Source of the DNA: Anaerobiospirillum sp. NML120449
GTDB lineage: Bacteria > Pseudomonadota > Gammaproteobacteria > Enterobacterales > Succinivibrionaceae
Reading direction: 5' to 3'
Assembly: GCF_023051105.1 (NCBI RefSeq)
Contig: NZ_JALKIL010000019.1
Span: 21,613 to 85,612, forward strand
Length of the DNA: 64,000 bases
The translations under genes and the position numbers were made by a program. The number at the start of each line of letters is the position of its first letter. The first letter of the stretch is position 1. Of the stretch, positions 9,434 to 20,172 are shown one piece after another. Under the pieces are notes generated by a model that worked only from the letters and a program-made list of their open reading frames with translations, was not told the origin of the DNA and ran no database searches.

Positions 9434-10249
9434 CTACTGGCCGCTCATCTGAAGACGCAGCTGGCTGGCATCGTTATCAAGCTGGGCACGGGTAGCATTG
9501 TCGATCTGCAGGGCTGCTGCCAGATCATTGAGGTAACGCATCTCCATGTTGTTGTCAGCAACAATTGCAGCAGCGGAGAGACGGTAAATGTCCAGAGCCT
9601 GATCGCGGTTTCTGACCTTGGAGGCAAGCTCGCGTGGGTCCAGAGGCTTGCTCAGGAACTCACGAATCATGTTATTGGTGTCTCCTCCCATCTGACGGGC
9701 AGCGGTCATGATCATTTCCTGCTCCTGGGCGTCGATATGGCCGTCGGCGCGGGCAGCGAAGATCATGGCCTCGATAATCAGACGACCTCCTTCATTGGCG
9801 AGCATCTGCATTTCCTGCTGGGAGTTTTGAGAGTTGAAGTCAGCAAAAGGATCGTTTCCAGCAGGGGCACCGTAACCTCCGTTACCGGCCGGGGCTCCAT
9901 AACCACCGTTGCCCGCTGGGGCACCGTAACCACCGGCAGAGCCATAGCCGCCTGCAGAAGCACCATAGCCTCCGGCCGGGGCCTGTCCCTGGCCTGAGCT
10001 CCTGCCATTGCTCCAGTTCTGATACATCTTATAGGCAAGGGCAGCCAGAGCTGCAGAACCGCCCACTACGGCAACATTCTTGGCAGTGCGCTTTACGTTC
10101 TTGGAACCGCCAAATACAGCGCCAAGCAGACCGCCGACACCGGCAGCGCCTAACATGCCTGCCTTGGAATCCATGCCTTTAGGCATATTTGGAATGTTCT
10201 TGCCTAGAGCACTGGCTCCGTCCTTGAGCTTGTTAAACAGGTCGCTCAT
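9434..10249 (-). CDS. DUF533 / TerB-like protein (YebE family)
   Basis: Protein of 271 residues. The N terminus has a Gly/Ala hydrophobic stretch around residues 31-47 (GMLGAAGVGGLLGAVFGG) and another at 58-73 (VAVVGGSAALAALAYKMYQ), as in YebE-type inner-membrane proteins. A Gly/Tyr/Pro linker with repeated GGYGAPAGN units (about 90-132) follows. The C-terminal 135 residues are helical and TerB-like (MIFAARADGHIDAQEQEMI, then LAAALQIDN). The conserved ADGHID motif is typical of DUF533. The cellular role is not established for the family. It is the first gene of a minus-strand pair with ptsH but separated from it by a terminator, so probably transcribed alone. Confidence 0.82.
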   Translation of the reverse strand: MSDLFNKLKDGASALGKNIPNMPKGMDSKAGMLGAAGVGGLLGAVFGGSKNVKRTAKNVAVVGGSAALAALAYKMYQNWSNGRSSGQGQAPAGGYGASAGGYGSAGGYGAPAGNGGYGAPAGNGGYGAPAGNDPFADFNSQNSQQEMQMLANEGGRLIIEAMIFAARADGHIDAQEQEMIMTAARQMGGDTNNMIREFLSKPLDPRELASKVRNRDQALDIYRLSAAAIVADNNMEMRYLNDLAAALQIDNATRAQLDNDASQLRLQMSGQ

Positions 10250-10445
10250 GTTGCCCCCTATTGATAAAGTGTTGATTGCTGCATAATTATTGCCCCTACA
10301 TGCTTAGCTGTGACTTAGCATTTGTCCCTTTGCCCTGATACAGATGACGATCTGCACAATTTTACCAATGTTAATATGCGTCTGACCGTGTTTGCATGTG
10401 CTGCTTACAGTTTACAGTCAGCGGTTCATGACTTCCTGAAACAAC

Positions 10446-10483
10446 AGCGCCCTGAAGCCGTTTTCCTCCGGTTTCAGGGCGCT
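10446..10483 (-). terminator. Terminator of ptsH
   Basis: AGCGCCCTGAAGCC / GGTTTCAGGGCGCT (one G-T pair), then GTTGTTTC on the minus strand, about 50 bp after the ptsH stop. Confidence 0.75.
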
Positions 10484-10533
10484 GTGTTCATTTTCCGGTC
10501 GATGCCGGAAGGACTGCGTAGGCAGGGTGCAGA

Positions 10534-10794
10534 CTAGATGGTCTGGTTAAAGAGCTCCTTGAGCTCTACTGCTGCAACCTGTTCATCGTCGCCTTCGACG
10601 GTGACCTTTACTTCCCAGCCGCAGCGGATTCCCAGACCCATGAGGGCAAAGATACCGCCCTTGAGGTCGGCGGTCTTGCCGTGAGCCTCAATGGTAATCT
10701 TGCTCTGGTAGCCCTTGGCGGCCTTGATGAGAACGCCAGCTGGACGGGCATGTATGCCATCACGATCTTTGATGGTGTAGATGAATTCTTGCAT
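10534..10794 (-). CDS. ptsH: HPr-type phosphocarrier protein
   Basis: HPr-family phosphocarrier of 86 residues. The active-site histidine is in DGIHARPAG (His15), the residue phosphorylated by enzyme I. The second conserved part reads LKGGIFALMGLGI; where most HPr proteins have K-S (Ser46) this one has K-G-G, so the regulatory serine is missing. The sequence resembles clostridial HPr (MKEFxYxIKDxxGIHARPAG, FALMGLG) more than the enterobacterial one, which suggests transfer from an anaerobic Firmicute; this is judged by eye. No ptsI or crr gene is adjacent. AGGA lies about 10 nt before the ATG. Confidence 0.92.
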   Translation of the reverse strand: MQEFIYTIKDRDGIHARPAGVLIKAAKGYQSKITIEAHGKTADLKGGIFALMGLGIRCGWEVKVTVEGDDEQVAAVELKELFNQTI

Positions 10795-11228
10795 CTGAAT
10801 AAAGTCCTGAAGTTATTGAGCCCTCGGAGGTGCACTGTTGCACCTGGGCTGCAGGTAACGGCCACCAGCCTGTCTGAAACATAGTCTCGCATAAACAATT
10901 ATGAGCTGGCCGGGGCAGACATTTGGATATTGTACAATCAAAAGCGCGCAAAAACTAAAAATAGCCTTGCTATTAATCACTTTGCATACAATTAGCCCCG
11001 AAACAATGGCTGTATAAGGCCAGTGATGTTGCCATGTCCGGATGACTTAAGTGGCTTGCGGAGACACTTGCGGAGGCACGCGCTGTCAGAATGAGCCAGC
11101 GACTCGAAAGAAAAGGAACATTTGTATTGCTGCCTGTTTGCAGTGCAACAGGTGGCTTTGGCATGCAACCACATTCTTGTCAGGGGGCTGGCTGTTTGTC
11201 CATGCTGTCGGATGCCTGCATGGCTGGT

Positions 11229-11416
11229 GGACGCCTGGGCATGGCGCCTATGCCTGCAGGGGCGGCTGGACGCCTGGGCATGACGCCTATGCCTGCAGGG
11301 GCGGCTGGACGCCTGGGCATGACGCCTATGCCTGCAGGGGCGGCTGGACGCCTGGGCATGACGCCTATGCCTGCAGGGGCGGCTGAACGCCTGGGCATGG
11401 CGCCTATGCCTGCATA
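11229..11416. repeat. 39-bp tandem repeat, about 4.8 copies
   Basis: Units GGACGCCTGGGCATGACGCC + TATGCCTGCAGGGGCGGCT in tandem at 11229, 11268, 11307, 11346 and 11385 (last partial). The unit is a multiple of 3, so frames stay open on both strands, but no ribosome site or family supports translation. It fills the gap between ptsH and the UmuD-like gene; the rest of 10795-11467 shows nothing else. Confidence 0.9.
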
Positions 11417-11467
11417 GGCAGCGCGTCCTGCACATGGGCAGGGGGACATGGTCCTTAAGGAGATGCA

Positions 11468-11857
11468 ATGACCATCAAGAGCATGCTGGTTAACCACAGC
11501 GAAGAAAAAGAAAAGGAGCTGCATCCAGGTGAGGTAAAAGAGATAGATCTCAATGAAATCTTTACCGTAGGACAGCCAGGTTCTTTTATATTTGCAATGT
11601 CCTCTGACTCAATGAAGGAAGCTGGTATATGCAAGGGGGATTATGTGGTGGTCAGGCGAGACCTCATTCCCGACAGCGGACAACTGGTGGTTATAAGAAG
11701 CAGGGGACGCTTTGCCATACGGTATTTCTGCTATCCACATGAGTATGAGCATAAGGAAAACCAGGACGGGGTTGTGCCTTACGGACCCATGGGACAAGCT
11801 GAGTTTGAGGTATTTGGAGTAGTGGCTACCGTGTTTCGCAAGATGCGGCGTGATTAG
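11468..11857 (+). CDS. UmuD-like S24 protein with altered catalytic dyad
   Basis: Protein of 129 residues of the LexA/UmuD (peptidase S24) fold. Residues 26-49 (IDLNEIFTVGQPGSFIFAMSSDSM) line up with UmuD [24 protein letters not shown], so Ser48 is the likely nucleophile. At the place of the catalytic lysine (FTVKKL in UmuD, VTVKRL in LexA) the sequence is FAIRYF, so Lys is replaced by Arg85. The N-terminal arm with the Cys-Gly or Ala-Gly cleavage site is absent; the protein looks like pre-trimmed UmuD'. There is no umuC beside it and no obvious LexA box upstream. AAGGAG lies 6 nt before the ATG. It may have lost self-cleavage, with a role in a polymerase complex or as a regulator; both are inference. 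Confidence 0.75.
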   Translation: MTIKSMLVNHSEEKEKELHPGEVKEIDLNEIFTVGQPGSFIFAMSSDSMKEAGICKGDYVVVRRDLIPDSGQLVVIRSRGRFAIRYFCYPHEYEHKENQDGVVPYGPMGQAEFEVFGVVATVFRKMRRD

Positions 11858-13404
11858 TTCCGTTAACGCCAGGGAAAGGCTGTAATACAGGTGTGATTGT
11901 GGCACCTGGTTTAAAGTATTAAGCATGGGGAATCATAGCCGGTCTTCATGGCTGAGCAGCAATAATTATGGATATCATGAGGGATGCACCAGCATGGCGG
12001 TCTGCGGCCCGGTCTGTAACGCAACTGGTGCGCTTATGACCTCGGTCGCCAGGTATGTTATTGAGTGTGATTTTATAAAGCGAGATGATGACAAAGCCGC
12101 CCTGAGTGAGTATAGATGCAGGAATTTTGTGACATGGTATCCTGGTCAAACAAGCACGGATATGATGTGTCCGTGCATTATGGCCTGCATCTCATGGAAA
12201 AATGCATATCTATATTTTCTGCAAAAACGTGATGCATGTGGTGTATGATCGGATAAGATTATGGGAAAATTTAATTTCTGTCTGTGGTAACATGGCGCCT
12301 TTTGCAACTGGCCTGTCCATGAGGCTTGTAGAGGTGGCAGGGCAGAAGATACATACGGTTCTGTTTTCTTTGCATTGTCATTATTGTTACCTATATAATT
12401 CAGCTAATTAACTAATGACGTTATCGAGCACGCATCTTTGCTCAGCTGAATGTTCACATGCTTGGATTTTGCACTTATACCTTGCAAATCTGCTCTGTGG
12501 AAACGCTACAGACTGTTTCTGTGTTCAGGCTCTCCAGTTATATCGAGCTCAACTCGATTGACTCCTGTGCGCTCAAATCCGGAGAGGACAATAATAAGGA
12601 TACATTGACTTTTGTAACCTGTGTGTTAACTCACCCATCAGGTGATACACATACTTAATACTTTTAGAAAGCGCACTCAGTTTATGGCTGACGGGAGTGA
12701 GCAGTCCAGAGGGGACAACTTACCTGCTGTTGTCCATGCATACAGGACCGCTTCCTGAGAGATAATTAAAAAAGCATAAGGCAGTTCTATTTATCTTTCT
12801 GTTATCTCATCTGTCAGATTTAATATGCCGGATGCTCTGAGCTTGCCGGAGACCTTATACGATTTTACAAGGGCATTCTTTCTTATCCTGTCTGTTTTTA
12901 TTTACGGGCCTGCAAATATACGTATACGTATACGGATGCGTTATTGAAACTAAACAGTACCAACAGATTCGCAAGATGGCCAACTTTATGCAGAAAGAAA
13001 TCATACAGGATTATAATAATGCGTAATTGTTGTAATTTTTTGTTCCCACGTCCCGTGCAGGCGTAATGGAAAGGCTGTTTAATGGCAGTTCTATGCGGAG
13101 CCGGTGAAGAAATACACATGACACGACCTTTTTAAATGTGTCATAAAGGTAATTCTTTGCCCCATTCAGCAAGAACATCAGAATTCTTCAGGCAAAACCT
13201 GCATCTGTGCATTGAAGTTGCGGGACAGCCTGTTTTTGTTTTTCAGTTATGTAACCCTTTTCCCGCTTCAATATTGAATGCAGGAGGTGTCCGGTTGTGC
13301 CGGACAGGAGTTAAGAGTTTTTTAGTGCAGCTTTGAGGTAGTACCTCAAACTTATCTGTTTGGCTGTTGGAGCCTGTGCTTCAGCTTATATTTTAGGAGC
13401 TTCT
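11858..13404. other. Intergenic region without a credible gene
   Basis: About 1.5 kb, AT-rich, only short frames with implausible composition (the longest, 11925-12248, lacks a ribosome site). Near the end it holds a 7-bp hairpin TGTCCGG-TTGTG-CCGGACA (13288-13306) and a palindrome at 13332. Confidence 0.6.
13332..13350. promoter_or_regulatory. 19-bp palindrome before the first chemoreceptor gene
   Basis: TTTGAGGTAGTACCTCAAA, a perfect 9+1+9 palindrome 54 bp before the ATG at 13405. Its size and place suit a repressor or activator site; the regulator is unknown. Confidence 0.5.
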
Positions 13405-15153
13405 ATGTTTAAGCAGCTTAGCATCAAGGGAAAGATGCTATCAGGATTCGGATTCGTGATTCTGGTTGCATTCAGCGTGGCCACTATCGCACTGTATTCC
13501 ATGGTCAGTTCCTCACGTGTAGGTAATGAGATTCGTAATCTTATTACCAATGACGTGGCTGAAGTGTTTAAAATGCACGTTGCATACAATGATGTTCACT
13601 CATGGCTGCACGTGCTGCAGGTGAGCCCAAGCCCAAAGGTTGTTTCTGACGGTCTTGGAAAGGTTCAGGTTCTTGAGGACATGGTAGCAAAGGGTCTTCC
13701 ACAGAATCACTTTGCCTCTCTGACATCAGAAGTTCTCAATGACCTGAGCAGTCTGGTCCGTTCTATCGAGAACTCCCAGTTCAAGCCTCTGCTTGAGGCC
13801 GGAAAATACAAGGAAGCAGATGACGTCTTCCTGAAGGAAGTGCTGCCATGGTCCTCAAAGTCAAACAAGGACCTGTCCAACCTCATTTATTCCTACACCA
13901 ATGAGGTTACCCAGTATGTAATCCATCTGGACATGACTCATCATATTTACACCACTCTGGCCTTGACCATTGTAGGTACTATCATTGCTCTGTTCTTTGC
14001 TTACGTACTGTACAGCTATATCGTTAACAGCACTTTGAACATCCTAAAGTTCTCCAAGCTGGTCGAGCGCGGCGACTTCAATATTCATGTGGAAGAATCT
14101 GATATACATAAGGATGAGATTGGTCGTATTTACAGGTCCTTCAAGGATATTGCTTTTACCTTAAACCGTGCTATTGCCCGTACCATTGCCATTTCTGAGT
14201 CCTTAAACACCAACGCTCAGACCCTTAACACCGCTTCTAACGCCGTTATTACCGGCGCTAAGGACACAGAAAGCCGTGCTTTGACCGTAGCTGCAGCCTC
14301 TGACGAGATGGTGTCTACCACCTCTGATATAGCCAGGAACTGTCACGATGCCCAGAGTACCTCAGAAAGTGCACGTCTTGAAACCAACAAGGGCGTGGAA
14401 AAGGTTCGTGCTACTGTAATGAGCATTAAGGAACAGGCTGAAAATACCCGTACCGATGCTGAGAAGGTTATCAAACTTGCTGAGCAGTCCCAGAAGATTG
14501 GCTCCATTGTTGGTACCATTGAGGACATCGCCGCTCAGACCAACCTGCTTGCTCTTAACGCTGCCATTGAAGCTGCCCGTGCCGGTGAGGCCGGTCGCGG
14601 CTTCGCCGTGGTAGCTGACGAAGTTCGTGCTCTTGCCAGCCGTACCGCATCTTCAACCAAGGAAATCTCTGCCATGGTTGCAGGCGTTCAGGCTGACTCT
14701 GAAGCTGCAACCAGTTCCATGAATGCATCTGTTGAGCAGATGAACCTGGTTGCTGAGGAAGCCTCCGAGCTCGAGCAGACTCTTTCCCGCATTCGTGACG
14801 CTGTTAACAACGTTAACGATCAGATTATCCAGATTGCATCTGCCGCTGAAGAGCAGATTAATGCTACCTCAGAAATCTCTAACAACATGCAGGGTATTTC
14901 CGAAATGGCTCAGCAGTCTGTAGATGTAGCCGGCAATGCAAGCAATGTTGCTACCTACTGTACCAACCTTATTGACGGCCTGCTTGATGAGCTGGATTTC
15001 TTCACTCTTGATGAATCTCAGCTGCGCAAGGAGGATCTGACTTTCAAGCGAATCGACACCCACGATATCGACCGCAAGGTCAACGATGCTGCCAGAGCTG
15101 CACAGGCATCAGCCGCAGCTGGTAACGCCGTCCCGGATGGTTCACAGCGCTAA
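13405..15153 (+). CDS. Methyl-accepting chemotaxis protein 1
   Basis: Membrane chemoreceptor of 582 residues. I place the start at 13405 ([12 protein letters not shown]) because TAGGAG lies 5-6 nt before it and because the second receptor begins the same way; an upstream in-frame start at 13360 is less likely. TM1 is at about 14-33, a periplasmic helical sensor of about 150 residues follows, TM2 is at about 184-206 and HAMP at about 207-262. The cytoplasmic coiled coil has the conserved tip [20 protein letters not shown] (near residue 377) that contacts CheA/CheW. There is no C-terminal NWETF-type CheR tether; the tail is Ala-rich. The ligand is unknown; the periplasmic domain resembles the 4-helix-bundle class. 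Confidence 0.95.
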   Translation: MFKQLSIKGKMLSGFGFVILVAFSVATIALYSMVSSSRVGNEIRNLITNDVAEVFKMHVAYNDVHSWLHVLQVSPSPKVVSDGLGKVQVLEDMVAKGLPQNHFASLTSEVLNDLSSLVRSIENSQFKPLLEAGKYKEADDVFLKEVLPWSSKSNKDLSNLIYSYTNEVTQYVIHLDMTHHIYTTLALTIVGTIIALFFAYVLYSYIVNSTLNILKFSKLVERGDFNIHVEESDIHKDEIGRIYRSFKDIAFTLNRAIARTIAISESLNTNAQTLNTASNAVITGAKDTESRALTVAAASDEMVSTTSDIARNCHDAQSTSESARLETNKGVEKVRATVMSIKEQAENTRTDAEKVIKLAEQSQKIGSIVGTIEDIAAQTNLLALNAAIEAARAGEAGRGFAVVADEVRALASRTASSTKEISAMVAGVQADSEAATSSMNASVEQMNLVAEEASELEQTLSRIRDAVNNVNDQIIQIASAAEEQINATSEISNNMQGISEMAQQSVDVAGNASNVATYCTNLIDGLLDELDFFTLDESQLRKEDLTFKRIDTHDIDRKVNDAARAAQASAAAGNAVPDGSQR

Positions 15154-15213
15154 CAGATCACTAAAAAACTTTGTCTGATCTGAACATTTTTCAGTCAGGC
15201 AAGCCAAACACAC

Positions 15214-15247
15214 AAAAGGGGTACTCCTCAGGAGTACCCCTTTTTTT
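15214..15247 (+). terminator. Terminator of the first chemoreceptor gene
   Basis: AAAAGGGGTACTCC-TCA-GGAGTACCCC with seven T. Confidence 0.9.
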
Positions 15248-15378
15248 AGCAACCACTTAATCTCAACCCCTCTGCCTGCCCGCCATCCTGTGGCGCTGCA
15301 GACTGCAAGCCCATCAACACAGCACATCCCATAGGCCCATACCAGCTAAGCCCTTACCATAACCGCCCGCAAATACCT

Positions 15379-15640
15379 GCCCGTATCACCACCTCAACTC
15401 AGCAAATACTTGCCCGTATCACCACCTCAACTCAGCAAATACTTGCCCGTATCACCACCTCAACTCAGCAAATACTTGCCCGTATCACCACCTCAACTCA
15501 GCAAATACTTGCCCGTATCATTACCTCTGCCCAGCAAATACCTGCCCGTATCACCACCTCAACTCAGCAAATACCGGCCCGTATCATTACCTCTGCCCAG
15601 CAAATACCTGCCCGTATCACCACCTCCGCGCAGCAAAACG
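15379..15640. repeat. 33-bp tandem repeat, about 8 copies
   Basis: Units GCCCGTATCACCACCTCAAC + TCAGCAAATACTT repeat with exact 33-bp period from 15379. Two copies carry a variant middle (ATTACCTCTGCCCAG). No spacers, so not CRISPR. The unit is 11 codons long and gives an open frame (LPVSPPQLSKY), but nothing supports its translation. Confidence 0.9.
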
Positions 15641-18139
15641 CCATGGCGTTTTGTTTGAGTATGCACTGTCATTACCATGCCTGTACTCAGACTGAGTAAT
15701 CAGCCATGTTAACAGTCATAGACGATCATTCTTCCGTATCAGTTTTCAAAACGCTTTCAGAGCCAGATAAAAAGACTTAGACCTCTTCCTGCCTGATGTT
15801 GTGCAATGGCCTTGTCTTCAAACTCGCATCCCAATATGCTGGTTCAGCTACTAATATTTGCTCCAGCGTTCCGCCCCGCCGTGGATGATTGGATTTGCCT
15901 TTGTTCCAGCAGCTGGCTTTTGCTCCCAGGATTGACATGTGTTTCCTGGACTTTCATTTATCTGTAAGGCAATGGTGCAGTAATCTGTCATCAGTTAGTT
16001 GACTGTGACTTTTGTATTAGCTTCACTGAGTTTCCCGAGAAGAGTTTGAGTCTGATAAGGTTAGACCATGTGGTCACCTTCATAGTGCTTCTGGACAAAA
16101 TATGTGAAATTTAAGCACAGTCATCTTTTATTAGCATGTTTCATCAGTTATAGTTACAAAGGCCTCGTGTATACATCTTCAGTGCTGAACATACAGTATT
16201 ATGCAGGCATCAACGTAATACACTGACATGATGCATTGACAACAATATATTAGCAGACTTAACTCCTGGTCCTGTTAATGTTTTAGGTACATTAGATATT
16301 TGGCCCGGCTGTTGCTTAGGATCCTTTCATAAGCTGTTATATCGTTATCCAGGGATTTATAGGCTGGTCTGAAGAGGTATTGAATCAATGTCTTTAAATT
16401 TCTGTCCAGGCCATATGCTCAGGCCGTTTACAGGAATTTTTTTCGCATTATTCGGTATTTGTTTGTTCTTGAGATATTATGCGCCAGTCGCATTATGGCC
16501 GCAGTGCCAAATTTAAGGCATCATGCATGGCCAGTGCTTTTCAGTACACTGCTGACTCTTTTATGATTCAGTCGAAAATGTAAATCTTTGCTCTTATCAG
16601 TTGAAATTAGAAGCTGCCAGAAGGCAGTGGTCTGTACATAAACTCTAGCAGTTACATGTAGTTATATGAATATATTTGCACTGTACAGATGCAGTAGCGA
16701 TATCAGAACAGTGCACACCAGATTACTTTGTTGATCTGGATCATATTATAAGCACAGGCTGTGCATTAATCTGAGCTGATCCCGATATAAACGGCATATT
16801 GGCCAAATTGATATCAGGATCCAGGCATCAACAGGATCACATGCCTTTGCCAGCCAGTATTATTTATGTCTATGCATTTATAGCATCAAAAGCAACTGCC
16901 TGATCAGCAGTGCATTAACTGTACACAGGTTGCCCTCACTGACCTGTCCGGCTCAATTGTAATCTGTGCAAAATGAGTACGGCAGTTCACCTTGGGTCTT
17001 ATGCTCCTTGAAAACCGCTGTTCTTTACCAGCTGCTGTTTTCACTTAACAGTCTGTTTAAAACAGGTGCGGCTCAGATGAGCCCCATAGAGATGCATATG
17101 AGGTTTACAGCATTGGGAGCCTTATTATGAGCTCGTCAAAATGCATGCCAGTTGCGAAAATTTTGCACATGTGGAATGCAATTTTTGGGGAATGCTCATA
17201 GAACTGTTATGCAACAGACACAAGCGCTTGCCTGACAGGTGATTTGTCCTATAGCATGTAACCTTGCCTGAACGTGTAGATTGCACGGTCTGGTACCGCA
17301 AATGTCATGTGGCACGCATTTGCATTATCAGGGTTTAATACCTGTCATTTTGTTTCAGCAGCTCTATGCATGAGCCCTAAACATGCATGGTACCGGGAAG
17401 CTGCAAGTAGTTTTCAGACAGACGGAGCCACCAGCTACTTTGAACATCATGGCTTGCTCCATGATGCTCTTATGTAAAGGCTGACCATGTTCAGCCGGTA
17501 CTGAATAACATAATTATTTATAACTGTACGAACTTACAGACGTGTAATATATACTGTGCTATTGCACATATGCACGAAAAATGCACGTGCAGTTAAACCT
17601 GATGTTTAGTCCAGCATCAGTAGCCATGAGAGAATCTGGTATGCCTACACGGCAAATCAGAATGTTCAGTCAATCCACCTGGCAGGATTGAAACTGTTTA
17701 TGGAGGCAGGCCGCCTCAATCAGGAACAGGGGCAATGAAAGCATGTTGCTTTCCTGAAAGTAATCCTGAACTTTAACCTCTCAGCTGATATTGCATGACC
17801 GTCGGGCAAAAGGATTTCTTTACTGCGTATAAATAAGGAAAGAATCACTGATCTGTAGCTGCTGCGGTCAAACGGCTTCAGATTCAATAAACAGCAACAG
17901 GTGAATCTGTTTGATTTGCGGTGTTGTACAAGGAGCAGCTGCACCGCCCTGCACTTTTTCAGTCAGCAAGCGGCTGTGTACAAACGTATTTAGGCGTGTT
18001 TATAAGAAAGGTCCGGGAGCAGTTTTCAGGCTGACCTGGTGGTTTTGTTTGATGTGGTCCAAAAGTATGAATCTGGCCGCTCAATGAGCTTATACAACGT
18101 CTGATCTAACAGCATATTCAGTACATTGAGGGGTATGTA
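15641..18139. other. 2.5-kb ORF-free, AT-rich region
   Basis: Between the two chemoreceptor genes. Stops occur often in all six frames; only one frame above 60 codons exists (17720-17944, minus) and it lacks support. No tRNA, rRNA, insertion-sequence end or clear terminator was recognised. Confidence 0.6.
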
Positions 18140-19831
18140 ATGGGTTTTCTAAAAAATCTGAGCCTGCGGGGTAAGCTTTACTCCGGATTCGGCTTTGTAA
18201 TTATGTTGTCAATTGTGATTGCCAGCATGTGTCTGTACTCAATCACAACTACCAATAACTCTGAGAAGAGGCTGCGCAGCATCATCCACAAGGAGATGCA
18301 GGGTACCTATCAGGTTTACTTCAATTACAATGCAGTTCACGCATGGCTTCACCGTCTTCAGGTAGCTCCTAACCCTGAGATGATTAAAAAGGGTCTTGAC
18401 GATGTTCAGAAACTCAAAGACACCTCCAACCTCGTATCCATGCTGATTCAGGAGCAGCTGGCCCGTGAGACCCGCGACAGTATGTTTGCTCTGGTCAAGT
18501 CCATTCAGGGCTCCCGTTTTGAAAAGCAGCTGCTGTCAGGCGAGTACGATGCAGCTCAGGTATCTTTCCTGTCTGATATCCTGCCTTACTCCTCAAAAGC
18601 CAACTCCAACATGGCTTCCCTGGTAGTTTCCTATACCTCATTCCTTGGCGACGCCATTGATGAAATGGACATGACCCATATTCTGTATATCACTGCCGTG
18701 GTAACAGTAGTGGGCGTAATTATGGCCATTGTCTTTGCAGCATCCCTGTACCTGTACATTTCCCGTAACACCAGCCTGATTGTTACCATGGCCCATAAGC
18801 TTGAGCAGGGTGATTTCCGTCTGGGGATTGATACCAGTGTCATTCATAACGACGAAATCGGCGCCATCTTCCTGTCTTTTGACTCTATTGCCAAGACTCT
18901 TAACCGCACTGTAGCCCGTACCATTGCTGTATCAAAGATGCTTGAGGAACAGTCACACTCCCTCAACGAGTCTTCAATGGCTATTAACAAGGGAGCTTCC
19001 GAGTCTGAAACCCGTGCACTCACCGTAGCTGCAGCAGCTGATGAGATGGTTTCTACTACCTCTGACATTGCACGTAACTGTCTTAATGCTCAGGAAACCT
19101 CTGAAAATACCCGTCAGGACACCTTTGCAGGTATGGAGAAGGTGCGTGTTACAGTATCACGCATTAAGGAGCAGTCAGAATACAACAAGGATGATGCCGT
19201 CAAGGTGGTACGTCTTGCTGAGCAGTGCCAGCGCATTGGTTCTATCGTGTCTACCATTGATGATATCGCAGCCCAGACCAATCTTCTGGCTCTTAATGCT
19301 GCAATTGAGGCCGCCCGTGCTGGTGAGGCCGGTCGAGGCTTTGCCGTGGTAGCTGACGAAGTTCGAGCTCTTGCCAGCCGCACATCCCAGTCCACCAAGG
19401 AAATTTCCGACATGGTGGCTACCATTCAGAGTGATGCCCAGGATGCAACTGACTCAATGCACAGCTCTGTAGAGCAGATGGAGTCCATGGCTGAGGAAGC
19501 CAACGAGCTTGAGATGACTCTTAACACCATCGTGGATTCCGTAACCAATGTTAATGAGCAGATTGCTCAGATTGCAGAGGCAGCCTCTCAGCAGACTACT
19601 GCAACTTCAGAGATTTCATGCAATATGCAGGGTATTTCCGAGATGGCTCAGCAGTCAGTCGATGTATCCGGCAACGCTGCCGACGTTTCTGCATACTGCT
19701 ACTCTCTCATCCAGTCTCTGTTAAAGGAACTCGAGTTCTTCACTCTTGATGCCGATCGTATTGACAGAGCTGATCTGGAGCTTGAGCGTACTCACAGTGC
19801 CGATTCAACTGTGGGCTCAACCATCCACTGA
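18140..19831 (+). CDS. Methyl-accepting chemotaxis protein 2
   Basis: Membrane chemoreceptor of 563 residues, a paralogue of the one at 13405: same start ([21 protein letters not shown]), similar sensor length and nearly the same HAMP and signalling domains. TM1 is at about 13-33, TM2 at about 181-206, and the hairpin tip [20 protein letters not shown] lies near residue 377. The periplasmic part has diverged ([17 protein letters not shown] against [17 protein letters not shown]), so the two probably sense related ligands. GAGGGG lies 8 nt before the ATG. No C-terminal CheR-binding pentapeptide. Confidence 0.95.
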   Translation: MGFLKNLSLRGKLYSGFGFVIMLSIVIASMCLYSITTTNNSEKRLRSIIHKEMQGTYQVYFNYNAVHAWLHRLQVAPNPEMIKKGLDDVQKLKDTSNLVSMLIQEQLARETRDSMFALVKSIQGSRFEKQLLSGEYDAAQVSFLSDILPYSSKANSNMASLVVSYTSFLGDAIDEMDMTHILYITAVVTVVGVIMAIVFAASLYLYISRNTSLIVTMAHKLEQGDFRLGIDTSVIHNDEIGAIFLSFDSIAKTLNRTVARTIAVSKMLEEQSHSLNESSMAINKGASESETRALTVAAAADEMVSTTSDIARNCLNAQETSENTRQDTFAGMEKVRVTVSRIKEQSEYNKDDAVKVVRLAEQCQRIGSIVSTIDDIAAQTNLLALNAAIEAARAGEAGRGFAVVADEVRALASRTSQSTKEISDMVATIQSDAQDATDSMHSSVEQMESMAEEANELEMTLNTIVDSVTNVNEQIAQIAEAASQQTTATSEISCNMQGISEMAQQSVDVSGNAADVSAYCYSLIQSLLKELEFFTLDADRIDRADLELERTHSADSTVGSTIH

Positions 19832-19919
19832 TAAGTTTTTTATGCGCTTAGGTTATCGCTCCCTGCCTGAACATCACCCCTGAAATTCACGGCACGGATG
19901 TCGGAACCAACTATATCTC

Positions 19920-19943
19920 AGGCCCCGTCAGGGGCCTTTTTTT
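19920..19943 (+). terminator. Terminator of the second chemoreceptor gene
   Basis: GGCCCC-GTCA-GGGGCC followed by seven T. The remaining 19944-20172 shows no gene. Confidence 0.88.
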
Positions 19944-20172
19944 ATCTTTGAAAACTGCACTGCCAGGTTTCAGCCGGCTCAACTTCCTCAAGGCGCCAAT
20001 CCTGTGCTCTGCTGACGAGGCACACAGCTGGTGCTGTCCAGCTGCAGGGATTGTGTGTCATCAGCTGCACTTTGCAGGCAGTATTCAGGGCAGGAAACAG
20101 GGGCTTGACTGAGGTTGTATACTTGGATGTGATTTTTGTTGAGGCCTGAGGTCAGGCCTGTGAGGAAATTTG

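Noticed and set aside
11925..12248. 107-codon frame after the UmuD-like gene
   Set aside because: No ribosome site, scattered Cys/Trp, no family resemblance.
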